Shown here piece by piece: positions 47,601-58,409 of a stretch of 64,000 nucleotides of DNA. The stretch's first letter is position 1; every line of letters begins with the position of its first letter. The notes under the pieces were generated by a model. It had not been told where the DNA came from, did no database searches, and saw nothing but the letters and a program-made list of their open reading frames with translations. Location: the NCBI GenBank assembly GCA_032358165.1, contig JAALGY010000017.1, forward strand, positions 62,001 to 126,000, given 5' to 3'. The translations under genes were made by a program, and so were the position numbers. The DNA is from Diplosphaera chodatii (Eukaryota; Chlorophyta; Trebouxiophyceae; Prasiolales; Stichococcaceae).

Positions 47601-48926
47601 GATGTCACAGCTGCTGATATGCGTGCATGTTCATCAAGGAGCTGGCGTCGATCACTTTTGCACCTAAAGTCCATCAAGCCCTACAGACTTTGGTTACACA
47701 CAGTGGCAAACAGGAATCGCCTGGGGCCTGCTGTCGAGGTGTAGCGCCAACGACCAGGTTGGGCAGCTGGGGCGCCAGCGCCGCCACGCCGTGGGTGGAT
47801 CCCAGGTCCAGGTGCGTCAGCCGCGACAGGCTCACGAGCGGCTGCACATCTACAGCATCGGGCAGAGCAGCGGCGTTGGAACAAGCACGATGCCGTAAGC
47901 TTGGATGTCAATTTTGTCTCCCTTGGCTTGAAGGCTGCTGCATTTGTGCAGCATCAGCTCAGAGCTGCAACGCTCATGGGCTCAGTGCCTTGTAGCGCCA
48001 ATGCAGTGAGGCCTGGACAGTTGCCGCAGATCCAGCGCGAAACACTCAACTCACATCCATCCAGCACATTCCAGCACGCTCCAGCGAGCACGAGCGAGCG
48101 CAGCGCCGTCAGCCGCGGCAGCATCGCCCCCAGGGCGCGATGGTGGCTGTCAGTTGAGCGCCGCAGAGCCAGCCCTGTCAGGCCGCTGAGCTGTGGCCAG
48201 TCGTCCAGATGCATGCCCTCGAACATCCTGCGGCAAAGGGGCACACAGCTGGAGAAGAGTGACGGTTGCCACCTGCTGCTTGAAAGATGTGGGAGAACAT
48301 AGCCACAAAACTGTCCATGGTTGGTATGCATCTGTTGGCCGTCATGGTGAAGAGAGGTTGGTGGGGTCTTGGGAAAAGTGCATGTAAATGCAGGGCCGGG
48401 CTGCTCGATGACGTTGGTGCATCACCTTGCTGATCCATGTGGTGAACAAACAGGTGTGCATGCGCGGATTGGTGCTGCAGCAAAGCAGTACGCACGGCAC
48501 GTCGAGGCTGCGCAGGTGTTGCATGGCTGCAAGCGCATCCAGCGTTGCATCAGCAGCGCCAGGGTGAAGTCGCTGAAGCTTGATGCTGTGCAGGCCTGCA
48601 TTGACAGTAAGCAGAGAGCTTCACCAGGGAGCCGCAGCCATCTAAAGCATTTGCATGGTGCAGTTGCTGCGGGCGACCTGCAGGATTCGCCCGTGCTGTA
48701 TGAGCGCTTCGGGTTAGTTGACACCTGTGCAGCGCTTTGTGATACTGCGCAGCTCGTCAGCGCTCGCATTTGGGTGCAGTGTGGCATGTGTTGTGCACAG
48801 ATCCACAGCAAGGCGCAGCGATCGGCACACGCTGCGCAGAGATGCGATGTCGTCCTGACTCAGAGGGTCTGCGACGTGGCTGATCAGGTCTTTGGGGAGC
48901 ATCTGAATCGGCAGACACGGCACCAT
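44700..48926 (-). pseudogene. F-box/LRR protein, array copy G (two frameshifts)
   Basis: Exons: 48926-48725, 48595-48496, 48227-48055, 47849-47721, 47500-47381, 47062-46932, 46836-46696, 46487-46343, 46115-45902, 45644-45549, 45251-44700. The F-box exon is intact (MVPCLPIQMLPKDLI, then DDIASLRSVCRSLRLAVDL). Exon 4 is 129 nt where 131 or 134 would be in frame: the LQSLAL block has lost two bases near 47,753, so CTGCAGTCG became CTGGTCG. The last exon is also out of frame between LTSLDMSV and VPLQLQLLGC (about 45,130-45,200). Exon 8 ends in a strong GC donor (CGCCAG|GCAAGT), and exon 4 also ends at CAG|GC. With its exons unconstrained on both strands, it carries a long antisense ORF. Probably a pseudogene. 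Confidence 0.75.
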
Positions 48927-49389
48927 AGGACTCGTAATGACGGCGCTGGCGCCGGCAAAATGCTTGCATTCGCTTGTGCAGCAGATGTGATGCCTGCTTC
49001 CTAGAAATGCAGTAGCATGCACGTCGAACGCGGCAGAGCTTGGCAACTTGCAAGCGATCATTTGCCCGCTGACCTGAACACCTGACTAGCTGACAACCTG
49101 ACATGCATGCCTGTTCGATACCCTGGACCGAAAATCGTTGCAGTTTGACTGCACAGGCAATACATATCCGGAGGATCTTCAGATTTTCAGTACAGCTGAT
49201 GAATGTCATTCTTGTCCGGCTGCTGACAGCATCTTTGGCGAAGCCTGGTTTGTCGCCGTGAGGTCCGCATCGCTCACTGCTGCACCGTCACTATCATTGT
49301 TAACATACATCCTCCTGAATGCAAGTGGAAGGCGTGCGCTCTTACACTGACAGAGTCGAAGCGCTAGTGTCCAACATGGCCATCAGGGT
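48927..49389. promoter_or_regulatory. Copy G upstream / copy H downstream spacer
   Basis: Carries ACCCTGGACCGAAA (about 49,122-49,135), about 196 bp upstream of the copy G ATG, preceded by several CTGAC words. This is the same motif and distance as for copies B and D. Confidence 0.6.
49119..49136 (-). promoter_or_regulatory. Upstream CCCTGGACCGAA motif of copy G
   Basis: ATACCCTGGACCGAAAA about 196 bp upstream of the copy G ATG. The GCATGCTGACCT half of the pair is less clear here. Confidence 0.4.
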
Positions 49390-52300
49390 CTAATAGCGGC
49401 ATGAGTGTGATGCCAACTGCAGGGCACGTGACTGATTTGCCCGAAACGCTGCCTGCAGCGTCGTCACGCTGCCGGCGTCCACCCTGGGGCACCGCTCGAG
49501 GCGCAGGCTGACGAGGGCTGCGAGCTGCGGCACTTGTTTCACCAGCTGCAGTCCCTCCAAATCAGCGCAGCCCTCCAGCGAGATGTCCCGCAGCCGCCGG
49601 CAGGCGCTGAACGCCGCCAGCCCCGCACCGCACAGGCCGTGCAGCGGCATCACATCAGGCCGTTTTGCGCTGATGCTCAGCCGCCTCAGGTCCGGCAGCG
49701 CCCCAGCCGCCGCCGCCAGCTCACAATCGGTCAGCCGCCCAGCAATGTCCAGCGTCAGCTCCTGTACGCCCGTGTTGCGTCCCGCAACAGCAGGGCTGCA
49801 GCCGGCCCCACTGCTCGTGGCTTCATTGCTGCCCAGCAGCTGCAGCTGCAGCGGCAGGAACCTCGTAAGCGGATGGGCGCGGTCGATGGACAGGCGCAGG
49901 CTGGTGAGGCGGGTCAGCTGGCCGATGGCCGCCTCGGCACCGCACCCTGCAGCAGGCAGCAGAATGCTCAATGTGCAGCATCCGATAGCCCAAGCATTGG
50001 GGTATGTTGTCACCCGATCGCCCAATACTACTCCGCGCAAGCATGGCGACATTCATTGTGCACAGACAGCCATGGTTGAAGACGCAAGACTTATCCGATT
50101 TCCGCTGCCACATGGGACGGATGTCCGCTGCACAACAGCGCCAGCAGCCCAGGTGGAGCACAAGCCGAGAGCTCACCAGCCAGCATGGCGCCGTTGTACA
50201 GCCGCAGCTCTCGCAGCGGCACCTGGGCTGCTGCAAGCGCTGCCAGCCAAGCGCCACTGGACGTTTGTGAATGACCAGCTGTGGGCTGAAACGCAACCGT
50301 CATATGCATGTGTCTTCCGTCTGGCATGCTGCACATTGGCATCGTGGGCACTAGCTGTGAGGCGGCGTAAGATGAGTAGATACGAGGACACGCTGCCCAT
50401 ATGTCTACGAGATTGGTACCTGAAGACTCCAGGCTGGTGAGGCGGCGCAGCGCCGACAGCTGCCTCAACAGTCCGCCAGTGAATGTGGATGGACATTGCA
50501 GCCGCAAGCTGCGCAGCCGTGTCAGCTGCGCTATTGCTCCGATGGCATTGCACCCCACATCATTGGCGCCATAGACCAGGCTTGTCAGCCCTGTCAGCGC
50601 CGTCAGGTGCTCCGCATCTGAGCCCCGCAGCTGCACACAAGTGCGGCAAAATCATTCGACGACCGTTGACAGGCCTGAAGTTAGTTGAGAGCCCCTGGGC
50701 TGAGTCTGCAGAACAACTGGCAGAGCCTGTCACATGAGCAGCATCATGCGCTCGGGCAATGGGTTGAACACTGCGTGGTGCGCACTTCGAAATTTGGAGG
50801 TGCCAACAGGCTGCTGATCTTCAAATCTCTCAGAGTCCCGGCTGCGGGTCTCAATGCCGCCAGCAGCTCACCGCCGCCGTGTGCGGCCTGCAGCGACACC
50901 TCTTCCACAGCGACAGCCGCTTCTAGCACTGGAGCCAGCACCTTTGAACACCTGCAAGTCAAGGGCATTGTTGCCTCGGGCTTATGTACATTGACTGGCG
51001 CACGCTACACTGTGCATGCTGCTGGAAAGGGTCTACGCCGTGGCTGATGTGCTGTGCACATCAGCTGGCACATCAGCCCGCTTGGGCGTCGTGTCACCGT
51101 ATCCGAGCAGCACCACTCCATGTGCAGCCTTCCAGCTAGCACATCAATGCGCAGCCCTGGTGACTCCACTTGTGAGGATGCGCCTCACCGCTTTAGGTGC
51201 AGCACACGCAGGCGCCTTGCGACGGCCGCCAGTTGCGCCACACCATCAGGCTCCATGGCACCACTGAAGAAGTGCATACGGAAGTCCCGGAGGGTATCGA
51301 ATGGTGGAGCTGCCTCCAGGTTGCCGCCTTCACTGTGCCTGCGCATTTGCATGACTTCATAATAAGACCCCTGGTTGCAGATCGCAACGTTCAAGCACAA
51401 ATGTCATTTATGCAGCCCTCAAAACACATGATTCGGAGACCAGAGCAGACCAAGCACTGTGGGTGGACATGCACTGGCGACAGTTGCACCAGCCGCTGGG
51501 CTGCTTTTGTTCAGCTGGCACATCATGCAAATTGTGTCGACACGAAATAAACAGCTGCGTGAATGAGGAAGAACACCTGGTACACACAGCATGCCGCCAG
51601 TTCTCTATGCGCAGCTCTGTTAGGTGGGAGATGCCTCCCAGCGGCAGCCTCTGGCCTTGCCATGGGGCGCATTTGGGGGTTCCGATCGTCATGTTATGTA
51701 ATGACACCTGCACGGAACCAGAAGTCCATCAGAACAACAATGTTGTTGCCCCGATTGCTATGCGCAGACGCCTGCAAATTGCTGGGACCAATATCGACGG
51801 ATCGACACCAACTGGCCATACAGTGCAGCTGGCATCAGTATCTAGACAGCCCTGCAGCGGTTTGCCGAGTAGATCCATGTCTAATGTCTAGATCCATGTA
51901 TGTGGTGCAGGGGGCTATCAAGTCAAGACTGAGCTTGAGCAGGTAAAGCTGCGAGCCCCTGATCTTTACATGGTTACCATGACATTGGCGCCAAGCTGCA
52001 GGCAGTCCAGGCGGGCATCGCACATGTCTGCCGCCAGGTGCAGCTGTCTCAATCTCGTCATAGAATTCAGCCCCGACAGCTCCCTCAACAGGGCGGTCTG
52101 CTCCTGCAGTTCAACAAATGTGACATTGAGAGCCTAACAATATGCTGCAGCACATGCTGTCAGCATGCCCTAAAACTACGCTCTGATCTACATGATCCAA
52201 GGGGCTTTCGACCAGATAGCATATGTATGTATGTGCCCTGCAGCTTACAAGATGCTTCAACGCACAACGCACACGTACGTGTCTGCTGTGAAGAGCAGAT

Positions 52301-53570
52301 GACGGTGCCATGGAGCTGGTTGCAATTGGAACACCAGCACTTGCCTGACGATCTGGGTAGCTTAGGCGCAATGCCAATGACTGCAGGTTCGGCAGCTGCG
52401 GCGCGAGGGCTGCAACGCCCTCTGCTTTCCCCAGGTCCAGATGTGTGAGTTGCGACATGCTTGCGAAGTGCTGCACGTCTGCAGCAGCAGGAAGCTGAAG
52501 CATGCAGGAGGGCTCACAGTAGCATCGATGGTGCCATTGCCTGGTGAAGGTGCTCCATCTAAAGTGGCCACATAGGCAGCATTGGCAGTACAGGTGCAGC
52601 TATGCAAACAAAGGGTGGCCGCCATTGAACATTGTGCTTCATTTTCCCGCTGTAGCAGGCGTCACCCCTACCAGTAGTCACCAGCCCTCGGTGTCGGTAG
52701 CAGTAGTAGTTGTCGAGCACGAGCGACTGCAGAGCTGTCAGTTGTGGCAGCACGGCAACCAGCGTGCCGTGGTGGCTCTCCTTGACACTTCGCAGCGCCA
52801 GGTGCGTCAGGCCGCTGAGCTGTGCCCAATCATCCAGCAGCATGCCCTTGAACATCCTGCACCACAGTTCGACAGCTGTAGAAGAGTGACCGGTTGCGCG
52901 CAGATTTTAAGCAGGCCACCACAGTTGCAAAGCTTGCAGCGGTTGTGATCCATCTGATCGGGACTGTGGGATTTATAGGTGCAGATGTATGCACAAAAAC
53001 GTATGCGACATCATCATCATTACTGCGCAAACCATACAATTCTGGTTGCTCATTGCGCTGCTGCGAGCCGAGCAGCATACAGGCACGCAGTGGTGCAGTT
53101 ACACATTACTGCTCACGGCATGTCGAGGCTGTGTAGGGATTGCAGATCCGCCAGCGCGTCTAGCGTTGCTGCAGCAGCTTCGGGGTGGAGCTGCTGGAGC
53201 TTGACGGTGTGCAGACCTGCAGTGATTCAATGCACTACTGCACGCGTCCACGCATGGTCCGCAGCCATGTGACGCACATGCGCTGGATGCAGTTGCGGGA
53301 TGCGCACTGCTGAACGTACATTGGCGTTCTGATGCAAGTGACCTTTTGCTCTGGTACATTTTCACCTGTGCAGCGTCGTACGGTGCTGCGCAGCTCGGCG
53401 GCATCCACATTGGGATGAAAGACTACATGCGTTGTGGCGAGGTCCACAGCACGGCGCACCGAGCTGCACACGCTCCGCAATGCGGCGACATCATCCTGAT
53501 GTATGTGGCATGTGACACCTCTGAGCAGATCTGTTGGCAGATCACTACTGATTGGCGTGCGTGGCGCCAT
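49390..53570 (-). CDS. F-box/LRR protein, array copy H (intact)
   Basis: Exons: 53570-53366, 53216-53117, 52856-52672, 52478-52345, 52103-51978, 51707-51577, 51338-51189, 50951-50786, 50630-50420, 50278-50177, 49946-49390. All in phase, giving 688 residues. F-box MAPRTPISSDLPTDLLRGV, then DDVAALRSVCSSVRRAVDL. LRRs include LTHLALRSVKESHHGTLVA, LTHLDLGKAEGVAALAP, RRLRVLHLKR, LTSLVYGANDVGCNAIG and LPDLRRLSI; the last exon carries CRRLRDISLEGCADLEGLQL. Exon 4 uses a GC donor (CGTCAG|GCAAGT). The cleanest copy in the right half and a good reference for the family. Confidence 0.88.
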
Positions 53571-53955
53571 GTGATCTGGTATGACTGCGCTCCTGCCACC
53601 AATTTGTGTACTGCTGCGTAGCGTGGATATGCTAGCGACAACAAGTGATAAGTGATTTCGTACGTTGATCGATCGTTGGTCCCAGAGTGCTCATTGTCCA
53701 AGGCAGTCAACTGTTCACGTCGACATATACCAAGGGACAGCAGCGTTGTGATCTTGCATAGCGAGCAGGTTTCAAATGCTTGATGCTTGCAACAGCTGGA
53801 GCACCATCAATGTCAGCTGCCTACCCTTCCGCTCTGCAATTTTCAGGCACACAGCGTGCTGACTTATACTTAGTGGGATACGTCCAAGAATTTCGGTCGT
53901 CCGTACACAGACTACCCAATGTGTCTCCGCAGATTTGAGAGGCGAAGCCTTACTT
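53571..53955. other. Copy H upstream / copy I downstream spacer
   Basis: Shortest well-defined spacer here. A word similar to the copy A/C upstream block (GGGATACGTCCAAGAAT) occurs near 53,876. No gene seen. Confidence 0.4.
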
Positions 53956-56900
53956 CTAGACAAGATCATTGCCATGTTCATCGAAACAGACATTCTCACG
54001 CAGCAGCTCCACCCCAAGGTGGCGCCCATGCCTGTCCCTGAATGTTGCCTGTAGGTCCATCACGGCGCTCCTGTCCACCCTGGGGCAGCCCTCGACCAGC
54101 AGGCTGGCAAGGCTGCCGACCCGCGGCAGCTGCGCCGCCAGCTGCTCCCCCTTCAGGCAGAGGCAGCGCCGCAGCACGACGTCCCGCAGCCGTCTGCAGG
54201 CGCCAAACACCGCCAGCCCTGTGCCACATAGGTCCCCCAACGACTGCCAGGTTTCCCCAGCATTGCCAGTGACTTCCAGACGCCTCAGGTCTGGCAGCGC
54301 GCCAGCCGCCGCCGCCAGCTCGTCGTCTGACAGCCGCCCCCAGCACTCCAGCGACAGCTCCTGCAGCCCCGTGTTGCGCGTGGCAGCATCGCTGCCACCA
54401 CCATCACCATCTCGGGCGCAGATTGACCGGCGCCCGCCGCCACCGCCGCCGCCCCCGCCCAGCAGCTGCAGCTGCAGCATGCTCGGTGGGTCATCTCTGT
54501 GCCGCTCCACCTCCAGGCGCAGGCTGGTGAGGCGCGTCAGACGGCCGATGGCGGCCTCAGCACCAAACCCTGCACGAGGCACCCGCACCGCCAGCTGAGG
54601 AATGTGAATGTAGTGCAACACAGATGGTCAGTAGGGCGAAGGCACGCAGTATCCTTCTGAGGGTCGTTGTGTCGATACACTGAGGCGCAGGTCTGTGTCA
54701 AGGTGCGGCTTCGGCCGCATGCGCAGCGATGCAGCCTAGCGGGACACACTGCACGCAGATCACGAGGCTCGGCAGCAGAAGCGCACCCGGCTTCACGCCC
54801 CGCCCGCCCAGACGCAGCTCCCGCAGCGGCACACGGGCCGCCGCCAGCGCCGCCAGCCAGCCGCCGGTGACGGTGGCCAAAGGCCGCCTGTGAGATGCCC
54901 GGGCTGGTCGGCTCATACACAGGCTTCGCGCACAATGAAACAACACGCCCAGTGAAACATGGACACTGGCTCGACATCTGCAGTGATGTGCCACCTCTGA
55001 GCTCCAGGCTGGTCAGCCTACTCAGCGCCGACAGCCGTGCCAGACGCGGCTCAGCCGCCGTCCGTGGGTGCCGCAGGCGCAGCCGCCGCAGCTGCGTCAG
55101 CTGCGCAAGAGCCCCGATGACCGCCACGTGCAGGCTGCCATCGGCGCGGGTGAGGCTCGTCAGCCCCCTCGCCACCATGTGCTGTGCGTCCCCCTCTGAC
55201 ACCTGGAAGCATTTGCAGCAGCTTGGTAACAACCTGCAAGGTTTTGCACCAGACGTCTGGAGCAAAAAAGGTTTGCTGCCTGGAAAGCATACACTGGTGC
55301 TGTGGGGACTGGTAGCAGACGTCAGGCGGGTGTCAGCTGGCAGTGACACATGACCAAGCACTCCTTCATGACCGAGTAGTCTGACTGTGATGGATTCAAC
55401 TGTTACTGTTCAAACAGACGCACATCATCCAGCACAGTGGCAGCATCAAGCGCTCTAAGAGCGCGTGCTGCGGGGTGCAGCGCCGCCAGCAGCTCACTGT
55501 TGCCGATGGCACCCTGCAGCGAAACGTCCTCCACCACCAGCGCCGTCTGCAGCAGCTGCTCCAGAGCCCCATGGTACCTGCATGCATGCCCTTCGCATTG
55601 GCCAAAACCTCGGGCGGCCACCCATGTCTCTGCCCTGCTTCTTCAGACAGTAGAGCATGGTGCTGCTGTTTTGACAGCCTGTTCACCAATATATCTGCAC
55701 ATCTCAGTGGTTAAGCGATGCCACTCCGCACAAGGTCCAGCACGCGCAGGCGGCCTGCGACACCGGCCAGCTTGGCCGCAGCGCCAGCCGTCACCTCCCA
55801 GTCGATGAGCCGCAGCTCCCGCAGGCTGTCGTGCGGCAGCAGAGCCGCCACTGGAAGGCCGCCGTTCACGTGCACCCTACACACTTGGCAGCACACCCAT
55901 GGTCGACTGCTGCTGGCCGGCCATCGCACTGCAGCCGCGGTGTCGTTGAGCACAGACAGGCACATCTACCATAGTGGGCCAACACCTGTCCACGCTGTAC
56001 ACATGAGGTGGCTGGGCCCGCCGCTGCAGCTGCAGCGACGCCAAGCAGCAGCTGTCCTGCAGCGGCGCCAGAAACTGGGCGTCGACGTCAAAGTTGGGCG
56101 TCTCGCGGAGGGAGGCCTGCGAAAAAAAGCTGCAGCCCGTCAGGCGTGCGGTACAGACTGTCATGATGACAGGTGAATACGGTGAATACTCAGCACATAC
56201 TGGCTTCAGTCCTGTCAAGTCAAACTGTGACAGACATAAGCCCCATTTGTGCAGGAATCCAGGGGTTGGGCATGTGACTGCAGGCTGCCCAATGTGGCCA
56301 CGTAAAATTAGAAAACGACCAGATGATCAGATTAACAGCTGGGAGGGTGCTGCTCCTAGTGGCCACACTGACTGCACAAATGCAGGTGCAAGTGTGCTGA
56401 GGATAGTTTGATGTCTAACAGCTCACCATGATGTCGGCGCCAAGTCTCAGCGACTCCAGCCGAGGATCTCCCAGGGTAGCCGACAGGGACAGCCGTGTCA
56501 GCCCCGTCAGCGAGTTCAGGACCGATAGGTCCTCCTGTTGTGTTGGGGCCTGCGCATGAAGAACAGGCTTTTTGGCAAGGCGTGTCAGCCATGTCACGCT
56601 CGACATGAAGGATGTTGCAGATTGAAGACTATGCCTTCATGGAGGGTCCTCATATGTGCAGGCGACACAGTCACAATCCGGTTGCTGTGTGCTTGCAGCT
56701 CAGCACCAAAAGCCGCAAGACATCTTGTCACCGCGCCGCAGGGCACTGTACTGAGTTTTTGTCTGAAGCTGAGGAGAGTACCACTTACCGGGGCATATGG
56801 GTCTGGTTTTGGGAAATGCAGCGCTAGCGACCGCAAATCCGGCAGCTGGGCCGCCAAGACCGCCATGCGCTTGGCAAACCCCAGGTCCAGGTGCGTCAGC

Positions 56901-57974
56901 CGCGAAAGGCTGGTCAGGTCCCTCCCATCTGCATCAGGGCAAGCATGGTTTCTTCAAGCAGGCCACCGTATTTCGGGACAGCATTCTACGTCAGTGTTCA
57001 AGATCCAGGCGAGTGCAGCATGGCTTGGTCATTGCCACTGACGGCTTCCCACCTATGGCATTCAGCTCGGGCGTGGGATCGCCAGACAGCACCAGCGATT
57101 GCAGCGCCGTCAGCCGCGACAGCATGAAGGCCAGCATCTGGCTGTGCGGGCGGTCCTCAGTCTCGGTGTGCTGCAGCACCAGCTGCGTCAGGCCGCCCAT
57201 CCGCACCCAGTCGTCCCCGAGCTGCATGACCGCGAACATCCTGCAGGCAGGCATGGGATCTGAGCACCGGTCAAACAGTGATGCAGCTACCTGCATGGGC
57301 AGCTGCAAGGCTGCCAGGGCTCACCTTTTAATCCAGTGATGTGAGACCATGCTGTAGACTAAACTTTCTGAGATGCGTCGCTGGCAACATGTTTGGCCTT
57401 CAGCATGGAAGAGGTGCTGCGGCGATGCATCAGCAAGTACAGCAAATACAGCAGTGCAGACATGGCGCTCGTCAAAAGTCGCTCACGGCATGTCAAGGCT
57501 GCGAAGGTGTGGCAGAGCAGCAAGCGCATCCAGCATCGGGTCCACGGTGCTGTTATGCAGCTGCTGCAGCTTGACAGCTTCCAGGCCTGCGGGGGTAAAG
57601 GTATCGAAGTTAGCTAACGAGCCGCGCCTGTAGCTGTGCTGCACATAATTTGCAACAAGCAAATCCTGATGCGCCAAACTGAGCATGAACTGCACCACAG
57701 GAGGCACGAACGGTATTCAGGCACCTGCGAATCGTTGTGTGACACTGCGCAGCTCTCTGCTGTCTACGCTAGGATGGAGTCTGGCATGTGTCACGGTGAC
57801 ATCCACAGCAGCGCGCAGCGAGCGGCACACGCTGCGCAGCGCTGCGACGTCGTCCAGCTTCTGATCGCGCTGCCAGGCGTCCAGCTGTAGGTGCCGGACG
57901 ATGCTGCTGAGCACATCTGTTGGCAGGTCGGTGATGGTCATGCGCGGCATGCATGACGCTGTGCGGTCAGCCAT
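53956..57974 (-). CDS. F-box/LRR protein, array copy I (one splice donor lost)
   Basis: Exons: 57974-57725, 57586-57487, 57240-57053, 56928-56789, 56549-56427, 56116-55986, 55876-55727, 55577-55424, 55202-54995, 54903-54787, 54569-53956. All in phase, giving 724 residues if spliced as in the paralogues. However, the donor after exon 7 reads CG|GAGTGG instead of CG|GTGAGT, and reading through gives a stop soon after. The F-box (MTITDLPTDVLSSIVRHL) has a 10-residue insertion (DAWQRDQKLD) shared only with copy J. Exon 4 uses a GT donor (CCG|GTAAGT). The exon 10 acceptor was set at 54,903 because the nearer one breaks frame. The last exon has a Gly-rich run and a His/Asp/Pro linker unlike other copies. 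Confidence 0.78.
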
Positions 57975-58409
57975 GATGTCGCAAGCCTGCCATGAACTGT
58001 GCACTGCTGCTGGTGGTGCGCTTGTCTGATTGACAGCAGGTACGAGCTGTCTCTGCGTGAGAGAGCAGATGAAGTAGGAGACATCCGGGTCTTGGGGCAT
58101 GGTGTCATGATCAGTCCCCAGAGCCAGCATGCTGTGATGCTGACCTGGCTGCACAGCCTTGCCGACCCTGAACCACATGCCATCACTATACTACACGGCC
58201 TCCTTCAATGAAGGCTCAAACATAGCTGCGAATGCTACCCTGATGTTCGGGAGCGACCCACTGAAGCAGCGTTCTCTACCCCATGAAGCCCAAGGACGGG
58301 CCTGCGGCTGGGAGGCCCGGCGTGTCTGACAGGTGCACACCCAGCACGAGTCCAGCCAACATCCGTTCTCGCACGCACACGAGGCCCATTACTTTTCAAA
58401 TTTGCAATC
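57975..58409. other. Copy I upstream / copy J downstream spacer
   Basis: Includes ATGCTGACCTGGCTGCACAG near 58,135, similar to the GCATGCTGACCT element, followed by GACCCTGAACCA, a diverged form of CCCTGGACCGAA. No gene seen. Confidence 0.4.

Noticed and set aside
46248..47744. 498-codon plus-strand ORF, the longest in the window
   Set aside because: It is antisense to exons 5-8 of F-box/LRR copy G, shows no recognisable domain and has Cys/Arg/Ser-rich low-complexity composition. The minus-strand exons explain the sequence better.
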